Shown here in pieces: positions 51,405 through 60,104 of a DNA stretch of 64,000 bases. The translations under genes were made by a program, and so were the position numbers. Source of the DNA: Geojedonia sp051814705 (GTDB taxonomy: Bacteria > Bacteroidota > Bacteroidia > Flavobacteriales > Flavobacteriaceae); the NCBI GenBank assembly GCA_051814705.1, contig JBPWQW010000001.1, positions 310,001-374,000 on the forward strand. The letters run 5' to 3'. Numbering within the stretch: position 1 is the first letter of the stretch; each line of letters opens with the position of its first letter. The notes below the pieces were generated by a model that was not told the DNA's origin, made no database searches, and saw only the letters and a program-made list of their open reading frames with translations.

Positions 51405-52622
51405 TTAAAGCTCCAACGCCTGTTTTACATCATTATTCATCAACAACTCAACAGGATTCTCCAGTGCTTCTTTTACGGTGACCAAAAATCCAACGGATTC
51501 CTTACCGTCAATAATCCTGTGGTCGTAAGACAATGCTACATACATAATGGGGCGTATTTCTACCTTACCCTTAATAGCAACAGGACGTTCTACAATATTG
51601 TGCATTCCCAAAATACCACTTTGTGGCGGATTGATAATTGGGGTAGATAACATACTTCCAAATACACCACCGTTTGAAATAGTAAAGGTGCCTCCCGTCA
51701 TCTCATCTACAGTAATTTGGCCGTCACGAGCTCTTAAAGCCAATCGTTTTACTTCTGCTTCTACGCCTCTAAAGGTTAGTTTTTCAGCATTTCTGATCAC
51801 AGGTACCATCAATCCTTTTGGTCCTGAAACCGCAATACTTATATCACAAAAATCATAACTGAGCATCTCCTGTCCGTCGATCATCGAATTAACAGAAGGA
51901 TATAACTTTAATGCACGAACAACTGCCATGGTAAAGAAACTCATAAAGCCAAGACCTACCCCATGTTTTTCCTTAAAGGCATCTTTATACTGATTTCTTA
52001 AATCAAATATTGGTGACATATCCACTTCATTAAAAGTAGTCAACATGGCGGTGGTATTTTTCGCTTCGACCAAACGTTCTGCTACTTTTCGACGTAGCAT
52101 CGACATTTTTGAACGGCTGCTTCCTCTGTCTTCAGTATTAATTTTAACACCCATTGACGGCACTGCCTTAAGGGCGTCTTCCTTAGTAATTCGACCTTGT
52201 ACCCCTGTGCCTTTAACCTGAGAAGGGTTAATTTCTTTTTCAGCTAATATTTTTTTTGCAGCAGGACTTGCGCTCCCAGTGGCATAGGTGCTAACTGTAT
52301 TGGATTTTTCATTAACAGCAGGTGCAACATTACTCTCAGCTTTCGGGGATTCCTTTTTAGAACTAGAAACACCCTCTGGTTTTTCAGCACTTGTATCAAT
52401 TAAACACACCACTGCCCCAACTGCTACTGCATCGCCTTCTTCAGCTTTTAAGGTAATAATTCCGCTTGCTTCAGCTGGAAGCTCCAAGGTAGCTTTATCA
52501 CTATCGATCTCTGCAATGGCTTGATCTCTTTCAACATAATCTCCATCCTCAACCAACCAAGTTGCTATTTCAACTTCTGTTATGGATTCTCCTGGTGAAG
52601 GAATTTTCATTTCTAAAATCAT
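51405..52622 (-). CDS. sucB: Dihydrolipoamide succinyltransferase, E2 of 2-oxoglutarate dehydrogenase
   Basis: This 405-residue E2 subunit has a lipoyl domain (1-75, lipoyl-Lys in EIDSDKATLELPA), an Ala/Ser/Glu-rich linker, the E3/E1-binding domain (about 115-155, ASPAAKKILAEKEINPSQVKGTGVQGRITKED) and the catalytic domain. The last carries TFTISNGGVFGSMLSTPIINPPQSGILGMH and the active-site SYDHRIIDG near the C-terminus. It transfers succinyl groups to CoA in the TCA cycle. It lies 31 bp downstream of sucA. The E3 gene (lpd) is not here. Confidence 0.97.
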   Translation of the reverse strand: MILEMKIPSPGESITEVEIATWLVEDGDYVERDQAIAEIDSDKATLELPAEASGIITLKAEEGDAVAVGAVVCLIDTSAEKPEGVSSSKKESPKAESNVAPAVNEKSNTVSTYATGSASPAAKKILAEKEINPSQVKGTGVQGRITKEDALKAVPSMGVKINTEDRGSSRSKMSMLRRKVAERLVEAKNTTAMLTTFNEVDMSPIFDLRNQYKDAFKEKHGVGLGFMSFFTMAVVRALKLYPSVNSMIDGQEMLSYDFCDISIAVSGPKGLMVPVIRNAEKLTFRGVEAEVKRLALRARDGQITVDEMTGGTFTISNGGVFGSMLSTPIINPPQSGILGMHNIVERPVAIKGKVEIRPIMYVALSYDHRIIDGKESVGFLVTVKEALENPVELLMNNDVKQALEL

Positions 52623-52653
52623 GGTCTCTCTATTTTAGTTTTGTTCTTAATTT

Positions 52654-55407
52654 TTATTGTTTGTTAGTATTGAGGTCAAAAACATCATCAATAACACCGC
52701 GTTGTCGTCTTTTATCTCGGGTACTGGAACCAGGTGCTGGAACCGAACTATATGCTCTAGATGCCACTTCAAGTTTTACCAAATTGAAACGTTGCAATAT
52801 AAAACTCCAGGCTCCCATATTTCTTGGCTCCTCTTGGGCCCAAACATAACGTTCAACATTTGGGTACTTATCAATAACTTGCTGTAACTGATCTAAATGC
52901 AAAGGAAACAATTGTTCTATTCTTATTAAAGCAACATCATTTCGATCTAATTCCTCCCGTTCAGCCAGCAAATCGTAATAGAATTTTCCAGTACAGAAAA
53001 TCAATTTTTTTACAGGTTTTGGGTCTATGTTATCGTCTATCACTTCCTGAAAATGCCCTTTGGCCAATTCTTCCAAAGTAGAAACAGCTTTTGGATGGCG
53101 CAACAAACTTTTGGGAGTGAATACGATTAGTGGTTTTCTATAATTACGTTTCATCTGGCGACGCAATACATGGAAAAAATTAGCTGGTGTTGTACAATTG
53201 ACAACTGTCATATTATCATCTCCGCACAGTTGCAAAAAGCGTTCTACACGAGCTGAAGAATGTTCGGACCCCTGGCCTTCATATCCATGAGGCAAAAGGG
53301 TTACGATTCCGTTTTGAGATTTCCATTTGTCTTCCGCTGCCGATAAATACTGGTCAAAGATGATTTGAGCACCATTACTAAAATCTCCAAATTGTGCTTC
53401 CCAAATCGTCAATGTATTTGGATTGGCCATGGCATATCCGTAATCAAAGCCCAAAACACCATACTCTGATAAAAGGGAATTATAGATAAACATCTCTCCT
53501 GTATTGGCTGGATTGGTGTTTAAAAGGTTGATGCGCTCTTCAGAAATTTCATCTCTTAAAATGGCGTGTCGATGACTAAATGTACCTCGTTCTACATCCT
53601 GCCCGGACATACGAACATTATAGCCTTCTTCCAACAAACTCCCATAAGCCAAGGTTTCGGCCATACCCCAATCTAGGGAATCCAATTCAAAAACCATATG
53701 CCCCCGCCCTTCAAGGATACGTACGGCTTTACGCAAAAATTTTACTCCATCAGGAACTGTGGAAACAATTTTAGAGATGTGTTGCAAATTCTTTTTAGGG
53801 TATTCCGTATTGACTGCTTGAAGCATTTCAATTAAGTTGCCACGCTTAAATTGTGTCCAACGTTCTTGCATAAATTCCCTAACTTTAGTAGACTCAGTTT
53901 TTTTTGATTCGGTGTATGCTTGCTCCATTGTCGCTTTAAATTCTTCTTCAATTTGTTGGCAATAGGCCTCATCAATCGTGTTTTCAGAAATTAATTTATC
54001 ACAATAGATTTTAAAAGGGTTAGGGTGTTTGGCTATTTCTTTATAAAGTTTTGGCTGCGTAAACCGTGGCTCATCACCTTCATTATGTCCGTATTTACGG
54101 TATCCCAATAAATCGATATACACATCTTTTTTATAGCGCATTCTATAATCCAACGCCATTTCCACAGCGTGCACTACGGCTTCAGCATCATCAGCATTTA
54201 CATGCATAACGGGTGATAAAGTCACTTTTGCAACATCGGTACAATATGTGCTGGAACGCGCATCTAAATAGTTAGTTGTAAAACCAATTTGGTTGTTTAC
54301 TACTATATGGATGGTGCCCCCTGTTTTGTAGCCATTTAGTCGACTCATTTGTGATACTTCATATACAATGCCTTGGCCAGCAATAGCGGCATCACCATGG
54401 ACAATAATGGGAAGGATCTTTGAGTCGTCTCCATTATAATCGTTATCAATTTTTGCTCGAGTAATCCCTTCAGCAACAGTAGCAACAGTCTCTAAATGTG
54501 ATGGATTGGGAACTAAATTCATTTTAATCGATTTTCCATTTAGATAAGTCTTATCTAAAGTAAATCCTAAATGATATTTTACATCGCCATCAATATCCTC
54601 ATCTTCAAAATCCTTACCATCAAACTCATTAAAAAGTTCACGCAAGGGTTTTCTAAAAATATTGACCAGCACGCTTAATCTCCCACGATGCGCCATTCCT
54701 AAAACACACTCTTTTATACCATATTTTTGAACAGCAATATAAAGTGTATTGCTTATAGTTGGGATTAATGATTCTCCTCCTTCCAGTGAAAAACGCTTTT
54801 GGCCCACATATTTAGTTTGCAAAAAGTTTTCGAAGTTAACAGCCTGATTAAGTTTTGATAGAATATATTTTTTTGTTTCTACAGAGTATGAAGGGTGGTT
54901 GTCATTGACATTTAGTTTAGTCTGCCACCACTGAATAACTTCAGGATCTCGAAGGTACATATATTCAATCCCAATGGAACTGCAATAAATGATCTCTAAA
55001 TGTCTAATGATCACGCGTAGTGACTGTGTCCCAATCTCCAATATTTCGCCAGCTTTAAAAACCGTGTCTAAATCATTTGGAGTCAAGCCAAAATTTTCAA
55101 TATCAAGAGTTGGGCTATAATGCCTGCGTTCACGAACAGGATTGGTTTTGGTAAACAAATGCCCTCGGGTTCTATAACCATCAATTAATCTTACAACTTG
55201 AAATTCTTTTTGAAGTTGTTCTGGTATTTGAGTTGCAACACTTTCACTAGACTCACCATTTAATCCGTAGTGCTCACTGCCAAAATCATAGCCTTGGAAA
55301 AAAGCTCTCCAACTGGGCTCTATTGAATCTGGGTTTTGTAAATATTGATCATACAAATCTGCAAAGTATGACGTATGCGCTGCGTTTAAAAAAGAATATT
55401 TATCCAT
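52654..55407 (-). CDS. sucA: 2-oxoglutarate dehydrogenase E1 component
   Basis: This 917-residue thiamine diphosphate enzyme decarboxylates 2-oxoglutarate. The N-terminal segment YSFLNAAHTSYFADLYDQYLQNPDSIEPSWRAFFQG is characteristic. The TPP-binding region (VIVHGDAAIAGQGIVYE, about 335; GGTIHIVVNNQIGFTT) and the active-site histidines in MAHRGRLSVL and GHNEGDEPRFTQP are intact. The ending RAYSSVPAPGSSTRDKRRQRG is typical. First gene of sucAB; a gap of 114 bp separates it from the small gene upstream. Confidence 0.98.
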   Translation of the reverse strand: MDKYSFLNAAHTSYFADLYDQYLQNPDSIEPSWRAFFQGYDFGSEHYGLNGESSESVATQIPEQLQKEFQVVRLIDGYRTRGHLFTKTNPVRERRHYSPTLDIENFGLTPNDLDTVFKAGEILEIGTQSLRVIIRHLEIIYCSSIGIEYMYLRDPEVIQWWQTKLNVNDNHPSYSVETKKYILSKLNQAVNFENFLQTKYVGQKRFSLEGGESLIPTISNTLYIAVQKYGIKECVLGMAHRGRLSVLVNIFRKPLRELFNEFDGKDFEDEDIDGDVKYHLGFTLDKTYLNGKSIKMNLVPNPSHLETVATVAEGITRAKIDNDYNGDDSKILPIIVHGDAAIAGQGIVYEVSQMSRLNGYKTGGTIHIVVNNQIGFTTNYLDARSSTYCTDVAKVTLSPVMHVNADDAEAVVHAVEMALDYRMRYKKDVYIDLLGYRKYGHNEGDEPRFTQPKLYKEIAKHPNPFKIYCDKLISENTIDEAYCQQIEEEFKATMEQAYTESKKTESTKVREFMQERWTQFKRGNLIEMLQAVNTEYPKKNLQHISKIVSTVPDGVKFLRKAVRILEGRGHMVFELDSLDWGMAETLAYGSLLEEGYNVRMSGQDVERGTFSHRHAILRDEISEERINLLNTNPANTGEMFIYNSLLSEYGVLGFDYGYAMANPNTLTIWEAQFGDFSNGAQIIFDQYLSAAEDKWKSQNGIVTLLPHGYEGQGSEHSSARVERFLQLCGDDNMTVVNCTTPANFFHVLRRQMKRNYRKPLIVFTPKSLLRHPKAVSTLEELAKGHFQEVIDDNIDPKPVKKLIFCTGKFYYDLLAEREELDRNDVALIRIEQLFPLHLDQLQQVIDKYPNVERYVWAQEEPRNMGAWSFILQRFNLVKLEVASRAYSSVPAPGSSTRDKRRQRGVIDDVFDLNTNKQ

Positions 55408-55521
55408 TGCATTAATTGAGACATTCTCGTTCGTTCAAAATTTCTTCAAAAGTACAACTTTTAGTAAAATGTGAAGCTGTTTTATTTGTAATAATAAGCC
55501 AAAATCAAGATTATTGAATTT

Positions 55522-55872
55522 TTAATGATGATTTCTAAACCACACTTTTTGCCATTCCCGTTGCAGGATCAAAAATGTGACCTGTTCTGATAATTTTAAA
55601 GTGTCGTTTCCATCTAATTCTCTTACTTTTTGCTCTGAAACATCAACGATATAGAGTAAGTTAAGATATTCTGAAAAATTTTCTTGAATACGTTTATAAA
55701 TGGCTTCGTGAAGTACAAACTTTAAGCTTGAGGGCAATACCGCTTCGTCAAAAACCAAATCGATATTGGCGTACAATAAGTCTTTATTAAGTTGCTTAAT
55801 GAGTTTCTTGTACAGGTTGAGTTGATTGGCTTGTTCTATTAAACTTTCAAAAGTAGAAGGCAATTGCATCAC
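55522..55872 (-). CDS. Conserved small protein of unknown function next to polyprenyl synthetase
   Basis: This 116-residue soluble protein, predicted mostly helical, has no signal peptide and no motif I recognise. It starts MMQLPSTFESLIEQANQLN and its start overlaps the polyprenyl synthetase stop by 4 bp, so the two are translationally coupled. The segment SLKFVLHEAIYKRIQENFSEYLNLLYIVDVSEQKV is strongly patterned, which supports a real protein. A partner or modulator role for the synthetase is possible from position only. Confidence 0.78.
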   Translation of the reverse strand: MMQLPSTFESLIEQANQLNLYKKLIKQLNKDLLYANIDLVFDEAVLPSSLKFVLHEAIYKRIQENFSEYLNLLYIVDVSEQKVRELDGNDTLKLSEQVTFLILQREWQKVWFRNHH

Positions 55873-56843
55873 ACGTTTCGATTCATTAACTGTTCTCCTA
55901 ACTGCTTTAATATTATTTTTTTATCCGTACCAATTGTCATGTTTTCTAAGACTGTGAGTGCCTTATCCGTATAACTCTTAATCGCTTGTTGTGTGGCATC
56001 TGCTGCGCCACTGTATATAAAAATTTGTTTTGCAGTTTTTATTTTATCAGAAAAATCGTTTGGCGATATACTAAATAAATGTTGCAACTCAAGTTTGTTG
56101 TCGTTAGCCGACAATTCAACTGCTTTTAAATACAAAAATGTCTTTTTGTTTTCTATTATATCACCGCCTATTTGTTTTCCGAAAGTTGCCGAATCACCAA
56201 AAACATCTAAATAATCATCTTGTAACTGAAATGCTATGCCCAAATTTTTTCCAAACTCATAAATACTATGCTGATCCTGTTCTGAAGCTTTTGCAACAAT
56301 AGCGCCCATTTTCATGGCGGCTCCAATTAGGACGGCCGTTTTAAATTCTATCATTTTTAAATAGTCTGCAATGGTCACGTCATCTCGGGTTTCAAAATCC
56401 ATATCATATTGCTGACCTTCGCAAACTTCTAAGGCCGTTTCACTAAACAGTCTTGCTAATTTTTGAAATGTTTTGGGTTTATAATTTTCAAATAATTGAT
56501 AGGCCATAATTAACATGGCGTCTCCAGAAAGAATACCTGTATTTAAATCCCATTTTATATGCACGGTTTCCTTGCCACGACGCAAAGGAGCTTCATCCAT
56601 TATATCGTCATGTATCAACGAAAAATTGTGAAACACTTCTATACTCAATGCAGCATCCAGAGCTTCTTTGTAATCACAATCAAAAATTTCAGCAGTCATT
56701 AAAGTTAAAACTGGACGCAAACGCTTTCCCCCCAAATCTAAAATATAGTTAACGGGATCGTACAAGGAATGTGGCTCTTTCGTTATTTTAAAATTACTTA
56801 AGTGCGCAATAAAAGCCTCTTGATAATATTGAATGGTTTGCAT
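55869..56843 (-). CDS. Polyprenyl diphosphate synthase (octaprenyl/geranylgeranyl type)
   Basis: This 324-residue trans-prenyltransferase has the first aspartate-rich motif DDIMDEAPLRRG (about 79-90), the GGKRLRPVL substrate-binding segment (about 38) and the second aspartate-rich motif DDYLDVFGD (about 213). It elongates isoprenyl chains for quinones or carotenoids. The product length cannot be fixed: the residues before the first motif (NFSLIHDDIMD) lack a bulky pair, which is compatible with C20 or longer. It is divergent from the tetR operon. Confidence 0.93.
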   Translation of the reverse strand: MQTIQYYQEAFIAHLSNFKITKEPHSLYDPVNYILDLGGKRLRPVLTLMTAEIFDCDYKEALDAALSIEVFHNFSLIHDDIMDEAPLRRGKETVHIKWDLNTGILSGDAMLIMAYQLFENYKPKTFQKLARLFSETALEVCEGQQYDMDFETRDDVTIADYLKMIEFKTAVLIGAAMKMGAIVAKASEQDQHSIYEFGKNLGIAFQLQDDYLDVFGDSATFGKQIGGDIIENKKTFLYLKAVELSANDNKLELQHLFSISPNDFSDKIKTAKQIFIYSGAADATQQAIKSYTDKALTVLENMTIGTDKKIILKQLGEQLMNRNV

Positions 56844-56915
56844 CGTACAAAAATAAAGTAATTGATAGGATTAAAACAACATCTTTAAAGTAATGTTAAA
56901 ATGTGATAAAACTTT

Positions 56916-56943
56916 GGAAACTATTTGTGTTTTTATAGTTTCC
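56916..56943. promoter_or_regulatory. TetR operator overlapping the efflux operon promoter
   Basis: GGAAACTAT-N10-ATAGTTTCC is a perfect inverted repeat with 9-bp arms, 20 bp before the tetR ATG. The spacer begins with the -33 TTG of the promoter. Binding of a dimeric TetR protein there would block transcription, so autorepression of the operon is the direct prediction. Confidence 0.8.
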
Positions 56944-56956
56944 TGTATTATATTTG
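56925..56956 (+). promoter_or_regulatory. Promoter of the tetR-efflux operon
   Basis: TTG (56925-56927), 21 bp, then TATATTTG (56949-56956) matches the Bacteroidetes consensus. The ATG follows only 8 bp after the -7 box, so the transcript is leaderless or nearly so. Confidence 0.78.
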
Positions 56957-56963
56957 CACCCTT

Positions 56964-57566
56964 ATGAAAGAAAAAATAATCTTTAAATCGGCCGAACTGT
57001 TTTTAAACCTTGGTTTTAAAAGTGTAACCATGGATGATATTGCTAATGAATTAGGGATATCCAAAAAAACCATCTATGTGCATTTTGAAAATAAAACCAA
57101 ATTGGTTGAAGCGGTAACCTTTTCGGTTTTTGAAACGATATGTCAAGGAATCGATTGTATCTATGAAGAATCCAAAAACCCCATTGAAGAATTGTATGAT
57201 ATCAAAATGTATGTGATGCAATATCTTAAAAACGAAAAAACGTCGCCTCAATTTCAATTAAAAAAATATTACCCAAAAATATACCAACGTCTGCATTTTA
57301 AACAGTTCGAGAAAATGCACGAATCGGTAAAAAATAGTATCCAAAAAGGAGTCGAAACAGAACTTTTTAGACCCAAAATTGATGTTGATTTTATTTCTAG
57401 AATGTATTTCAATGGAATGGCAGGAATAAAGGACGAAACCATTTTCCCAATAAGCTTGTTTACTAAGGATTACTTAATGGAACACTATTTAGAATACCAT
57501 TTAAGAGCCATAGTTACTGATAAAGGACTTAAAATATTGGATAAATTCATTAACAACCAATCCTAA
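56964..57566 (+). CDS. TetR/AcrR-family transcriptional regulator
   Basis: The protein is 200 residues from the ATG at 56964. The open frame reaches 56925, but that stretch is the promoter. The N-terminal HTH (KIIFKSAELFLNLGFKSVTMDDIANELGISKKTIYVHFENKTKLVEAV) is a standard TetR domain, and the C-terminal ligand-binding part is family-specific and helical. It is the first gene of an efflux operon, 3 bp before the TolC gene, and probably represses it through the palindrome at 56916-56943. The inducer is unknown. Confidence 0.94.
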   Translation: MKEKIIFKSAELFLNLGFKSVTMDDIANELGISKKTIYVHFENKTKLVEAVTFSVFETICQGIDCIYEESKNPIEELYDIKMYVMQYLKNEKTSPQFQLKKYYPKIYQRLHFKQFEKMHESVKNSIQKGVETELFRPKIDVDFISRMYFNGMAGIKDETIFPISLFTKDYLMEHYLEYHLRAIVTDKGLKILDKFINNQS

Positions 57567-57569
57567 AAA

Positions 57570-58913
57570 ATGATTAAAAAAATTATACTATTATTCATCT
57601 TAGCTGTTTCTGCTAGAGCCTTCTCTCAGGAACAACCAGACAACTTTAGCTTAAAAGAGGCTATTGAGTTTGCCCTTGAACATAACCGTACTTCTAAAAA
57701 TGCAGCTCGGGATATTGAAGCTGCAAAACAACAAAAATGGGAAACCACCGCTACTGGCTTACCGCAAATTAGCGCATCGGTTGATTATCAAAATTTTTTA
57801 AAACAACAAGTATCTTTAATTCCTGCGGAATTTCTTGGGGGCTCTCCTGGTGAATTTGAAGAATTGACTTTTGGAACCAAGCAAAATATGACCGCTTTTG
57901 CAACCCTCAACCAAAAATTGTTTGACGGCTCGTATTTGGTGGGTTTGCAATCGGCCAAAGTGTTTTTGGAAATTTCTAAAAACGCCAAAATTAAAACCGA
58001 TCTAGAAGTGCGCAAAGCGGTTATAAATGCCTACGGCAATGTATTGCTCGCTGAAGAAAGTGTTACAATATTGAAGCGAAATAAAGCTATTCTTGAAAAA
58101 AACCTTAGCGATCTCACAAAAATTTATGAAAATGGTTTTGAGGAAGAGGAAAGTGTCGAACAACTTCAAATTACACTTTCAGGTGTAGAAAGTCATCTTA
58201 AAAACACGACAAGGTTAAAAGATTTGGCCTATCAAATGCTAAACATCACACTAGGTGTAGAGATCAATAACCCAACCGTATTATCCGATAGTTTAGAAAG
58301 TTTAACCGATCAGAATATAGTATTGAACCTTCTAGATGCCGATAATACTGTTGAAAACTCCATAGATTATCGTATTGCTGAAAACGAAAAAACATCCAAA
58401 GAACTGTTGTTAAAGTATGAAAAAAGCAAAGCCCTTCCATCGCTGGATGCCTTTATCAATGGAGGCTATTCAGCTTTTTCAGAATCTTTTAGCTTTGCTA
58501 ATTCCGATCAAAAATGGTTTGGCTCTTCCTTGTTTGGTCTAAGCTTAAACATTCCTGTTTTTAGTTCATTAGGAAGAAGCGCCGCAACACAACGGGCACA
58601 AATTAATCTCGAAAAATCCCAAGATGATTTAATTGAAACCCAACAAAAAATTGAACTGCAAATTGCTTCTGCAAAAAGCAGCTACCAGTTTGCCATAGAA
58701 GATTATGAAAACAAAAAACAGAATTTGAAATTGGCAGAACGTATAGAAGTAAAAAACCAAACGAAATTTTTTGAGGGTATAGCTTCAAGCTTTGATTTGC
58801 GACAAGCACAATTGCAATTATACACTGCACAACAAGAGTATTTACAAGCCATGTTGGATGTGATCACTAAAAAAGTGGATCTCGAAACTGCTTTAAATAC
58901 TATAATAAATTAA
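57570..58913 (+). CDS. TolC-family outer membrane efflux protein
   Basis: This 447-residue protein has a signal peptide (MIKKIILLFILAVSARAFSQ) and two OEP repeats with long coiled-coil helices (about 30-225 and 250-447). The family landmarks ALEHNRTSKNAARDIEAAKQQ and the second-repeat ASSFDLRQAQLQLYTAQQEYL are seen. It forms the outer membrane tunnel of the tripartite pump. Its gene is 3 bp after tetR and 18 bp before the adaptor gene. Confidence 0.94.
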   Translation: MIKKIILLFILAVSARAFSQEQPDNFSLKEAIEFALEHNRTSKNAARDIEAAKQQKWETTATGLPQISASVDYQNFLKQQVSLIPAEFLGGSPGEFEELTFGTKQNMTAFATLNQKLFDGSYLVGLQSAKVFLEISKNAKIKTDLEVRKAVINAYGNVLLAEESVTILKRNKAILEKNLSDLTKIYENGFEEEESVEQLQITLSGVESHLKNTTRLKDLAYQMLNITLGVEINNPTVLSDSLESLTDQNIVLNLLDADNTVENSIDYRIAENEKTSKELLLKYEKSKALPSLDAFINGGYSAFSESFSFANSDQKWFGSSLFGLSLNIPVFSSLGRSAATQRAQINLEKSQDDLIETQQKIELQIASAKSSYQFAIEDYENKKQNLKLAERIEVKNQTKFFEGIASSFDLRQAQLQLYTAQQEYLQAMLDVITKKVDLETALNTIIN

Positions 58914-58931
58914 ATATTTAAATTTTATAAA

Positions 58932-60095
58932 ATGAAAAAGATTGTTTCACTTTTAATCATAACAGGGTTTTTAACGTCTTGTGGAAATAAAACCCAATCC
59001 GTTGAAAACATTCTAGACTCTAATAATTTGGAACTGATTAGGCAAAAAAAATCGGAACTCGATCTAAGCCAACAGGAACTTACTCTACAATTAAAACAGC
59101 TTGAGACAAAAATAAAAGAACTCGATCCTCAAGAAAAAGTACCATTAATTACCACTATAGAAATTAAAGAAATCCTTTTCAAACATTATTTAGAATTGCA
59201 GGGAAATGTAAGTACCAAACAAAACCTTGTGATCTATCCTGAATATTCTGGTTTACTTTCAAAGGTTTATGTCAAAGAAGGTCAAAAAGTAAGTAAAGGG
59301 CAAACTTTAGCTAAAATTGATGATGGCGGATTAAGCCAGCAGTTGGCTCAAATTCAGATTCAAGCCGATTTGGCCAAAACAACCTTTGAACGCCAAGAGC
59401 GTTTGTGGAACCAAAAAATAGGAAGCGAAATCCAATTTTTACAGACCAAATCCAGTTACCAAGCGCAACAAGAAGCTGTTAATCAATTGCAACAACAAAT
59501 TGCTAAAACCATTGTTCGAGCACCTTTTTCAGGAACTATCGACGATGTGATTACTGAACAGGGAAGCGTTGTTGCTCCAGGGCAATCACCCTTGTTTCGA
59601 ATTGTAAACCTTAACGATATGTATATTGAAACCGATGTGCCTGAAAGCTATATTACTGATGTTGTCAAAAACAAAAATGTACAAGTAGAATTTCCCATGT
59701 TAGGAAAAATTATCGACACGAAAATACGTCAGGCCGGAAACTATATCAATCCTGCAAATCGAACCTTTAAAATTGAAGTCGCTGTACCTAATACCGATCA
59801 GTCTATTAAACCCAATCTTACAGCAAAATTAAAGATAAACGATTATACAAACGAAAAAGCCATACTCATTCCCTTAAGTGTGATTTCAGAAAATGCCTTA
59901 GGTCAACAATATGTGTATACAATTACAGACAAAATCGAAAGTAAGGCCAATGCCAAACGTGTCATTATTGAAACCGGAAAAACTCAAGGTGACTTTATTG
60001 AAGTGCTCTCTGGTTTGCAAAGTGGACATGAAATTATTGATGAAGGCGCACGGAGCGTTAAAGATGGACAAGAGGTTAAAATATTAAAACAATAA
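58932..60095 (+). CDS. RND efflux membrane fusion (adaptor) lipoprotein
   Basis: This 387-residue adaptor has a lipobox (LTSC17) after a short signal peptide. A coiled coil follows near residues 35-65, then the biotinyl-lipoyl-like domain split around the hairpin (VYVKEGQKVSKGQTLAKIDD ... TIVRAPFSGTIDDVITEQGSVVAPGQ). The beta-barrel and membrane-proximal domains end with SGLQSGHEIIDEGARSVKDGQEVKIL. It bridges the TolC-type and RND subunits in the periplasm. It ends 9 bp before the permease gene. Confidence 0.94.
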   Translation: MKKIVSLLIITGFLTSCGNKTQSVENILDSNNLELIRQKKSELDLSQQELTLQLKQLETKIKELDPQEKVPLITTIEIKEILFKHYLELQGNVSTKQNLVIYPEYSGLLSKVYVKEGQKVSKGQTLAKIDDGGLSQQLAQIQIQADLAKTTFERQERLWNQKIGSEIQFLQTKSSYQAQQEAVNQLQQQIAKTIVRAPFSGTIDDVITEQGSVVAPGQSPLFRIVNLNDMYIETDVPESYITDVVKNKNVQVEFPMLGKIIDTKIRQAGNYINPANRTFKIEVAVPNTDQSIKPNLTAKLKINDYTNEKAILIPLSVISENALGQQYVYTITDKIESKANAKRVIIETGKTQGDFIEVLSGLQSGHEIIDEGARSVKDGQEVKILKQ

Positions 60096-60104
60096 GTTTC
60101 AGTT

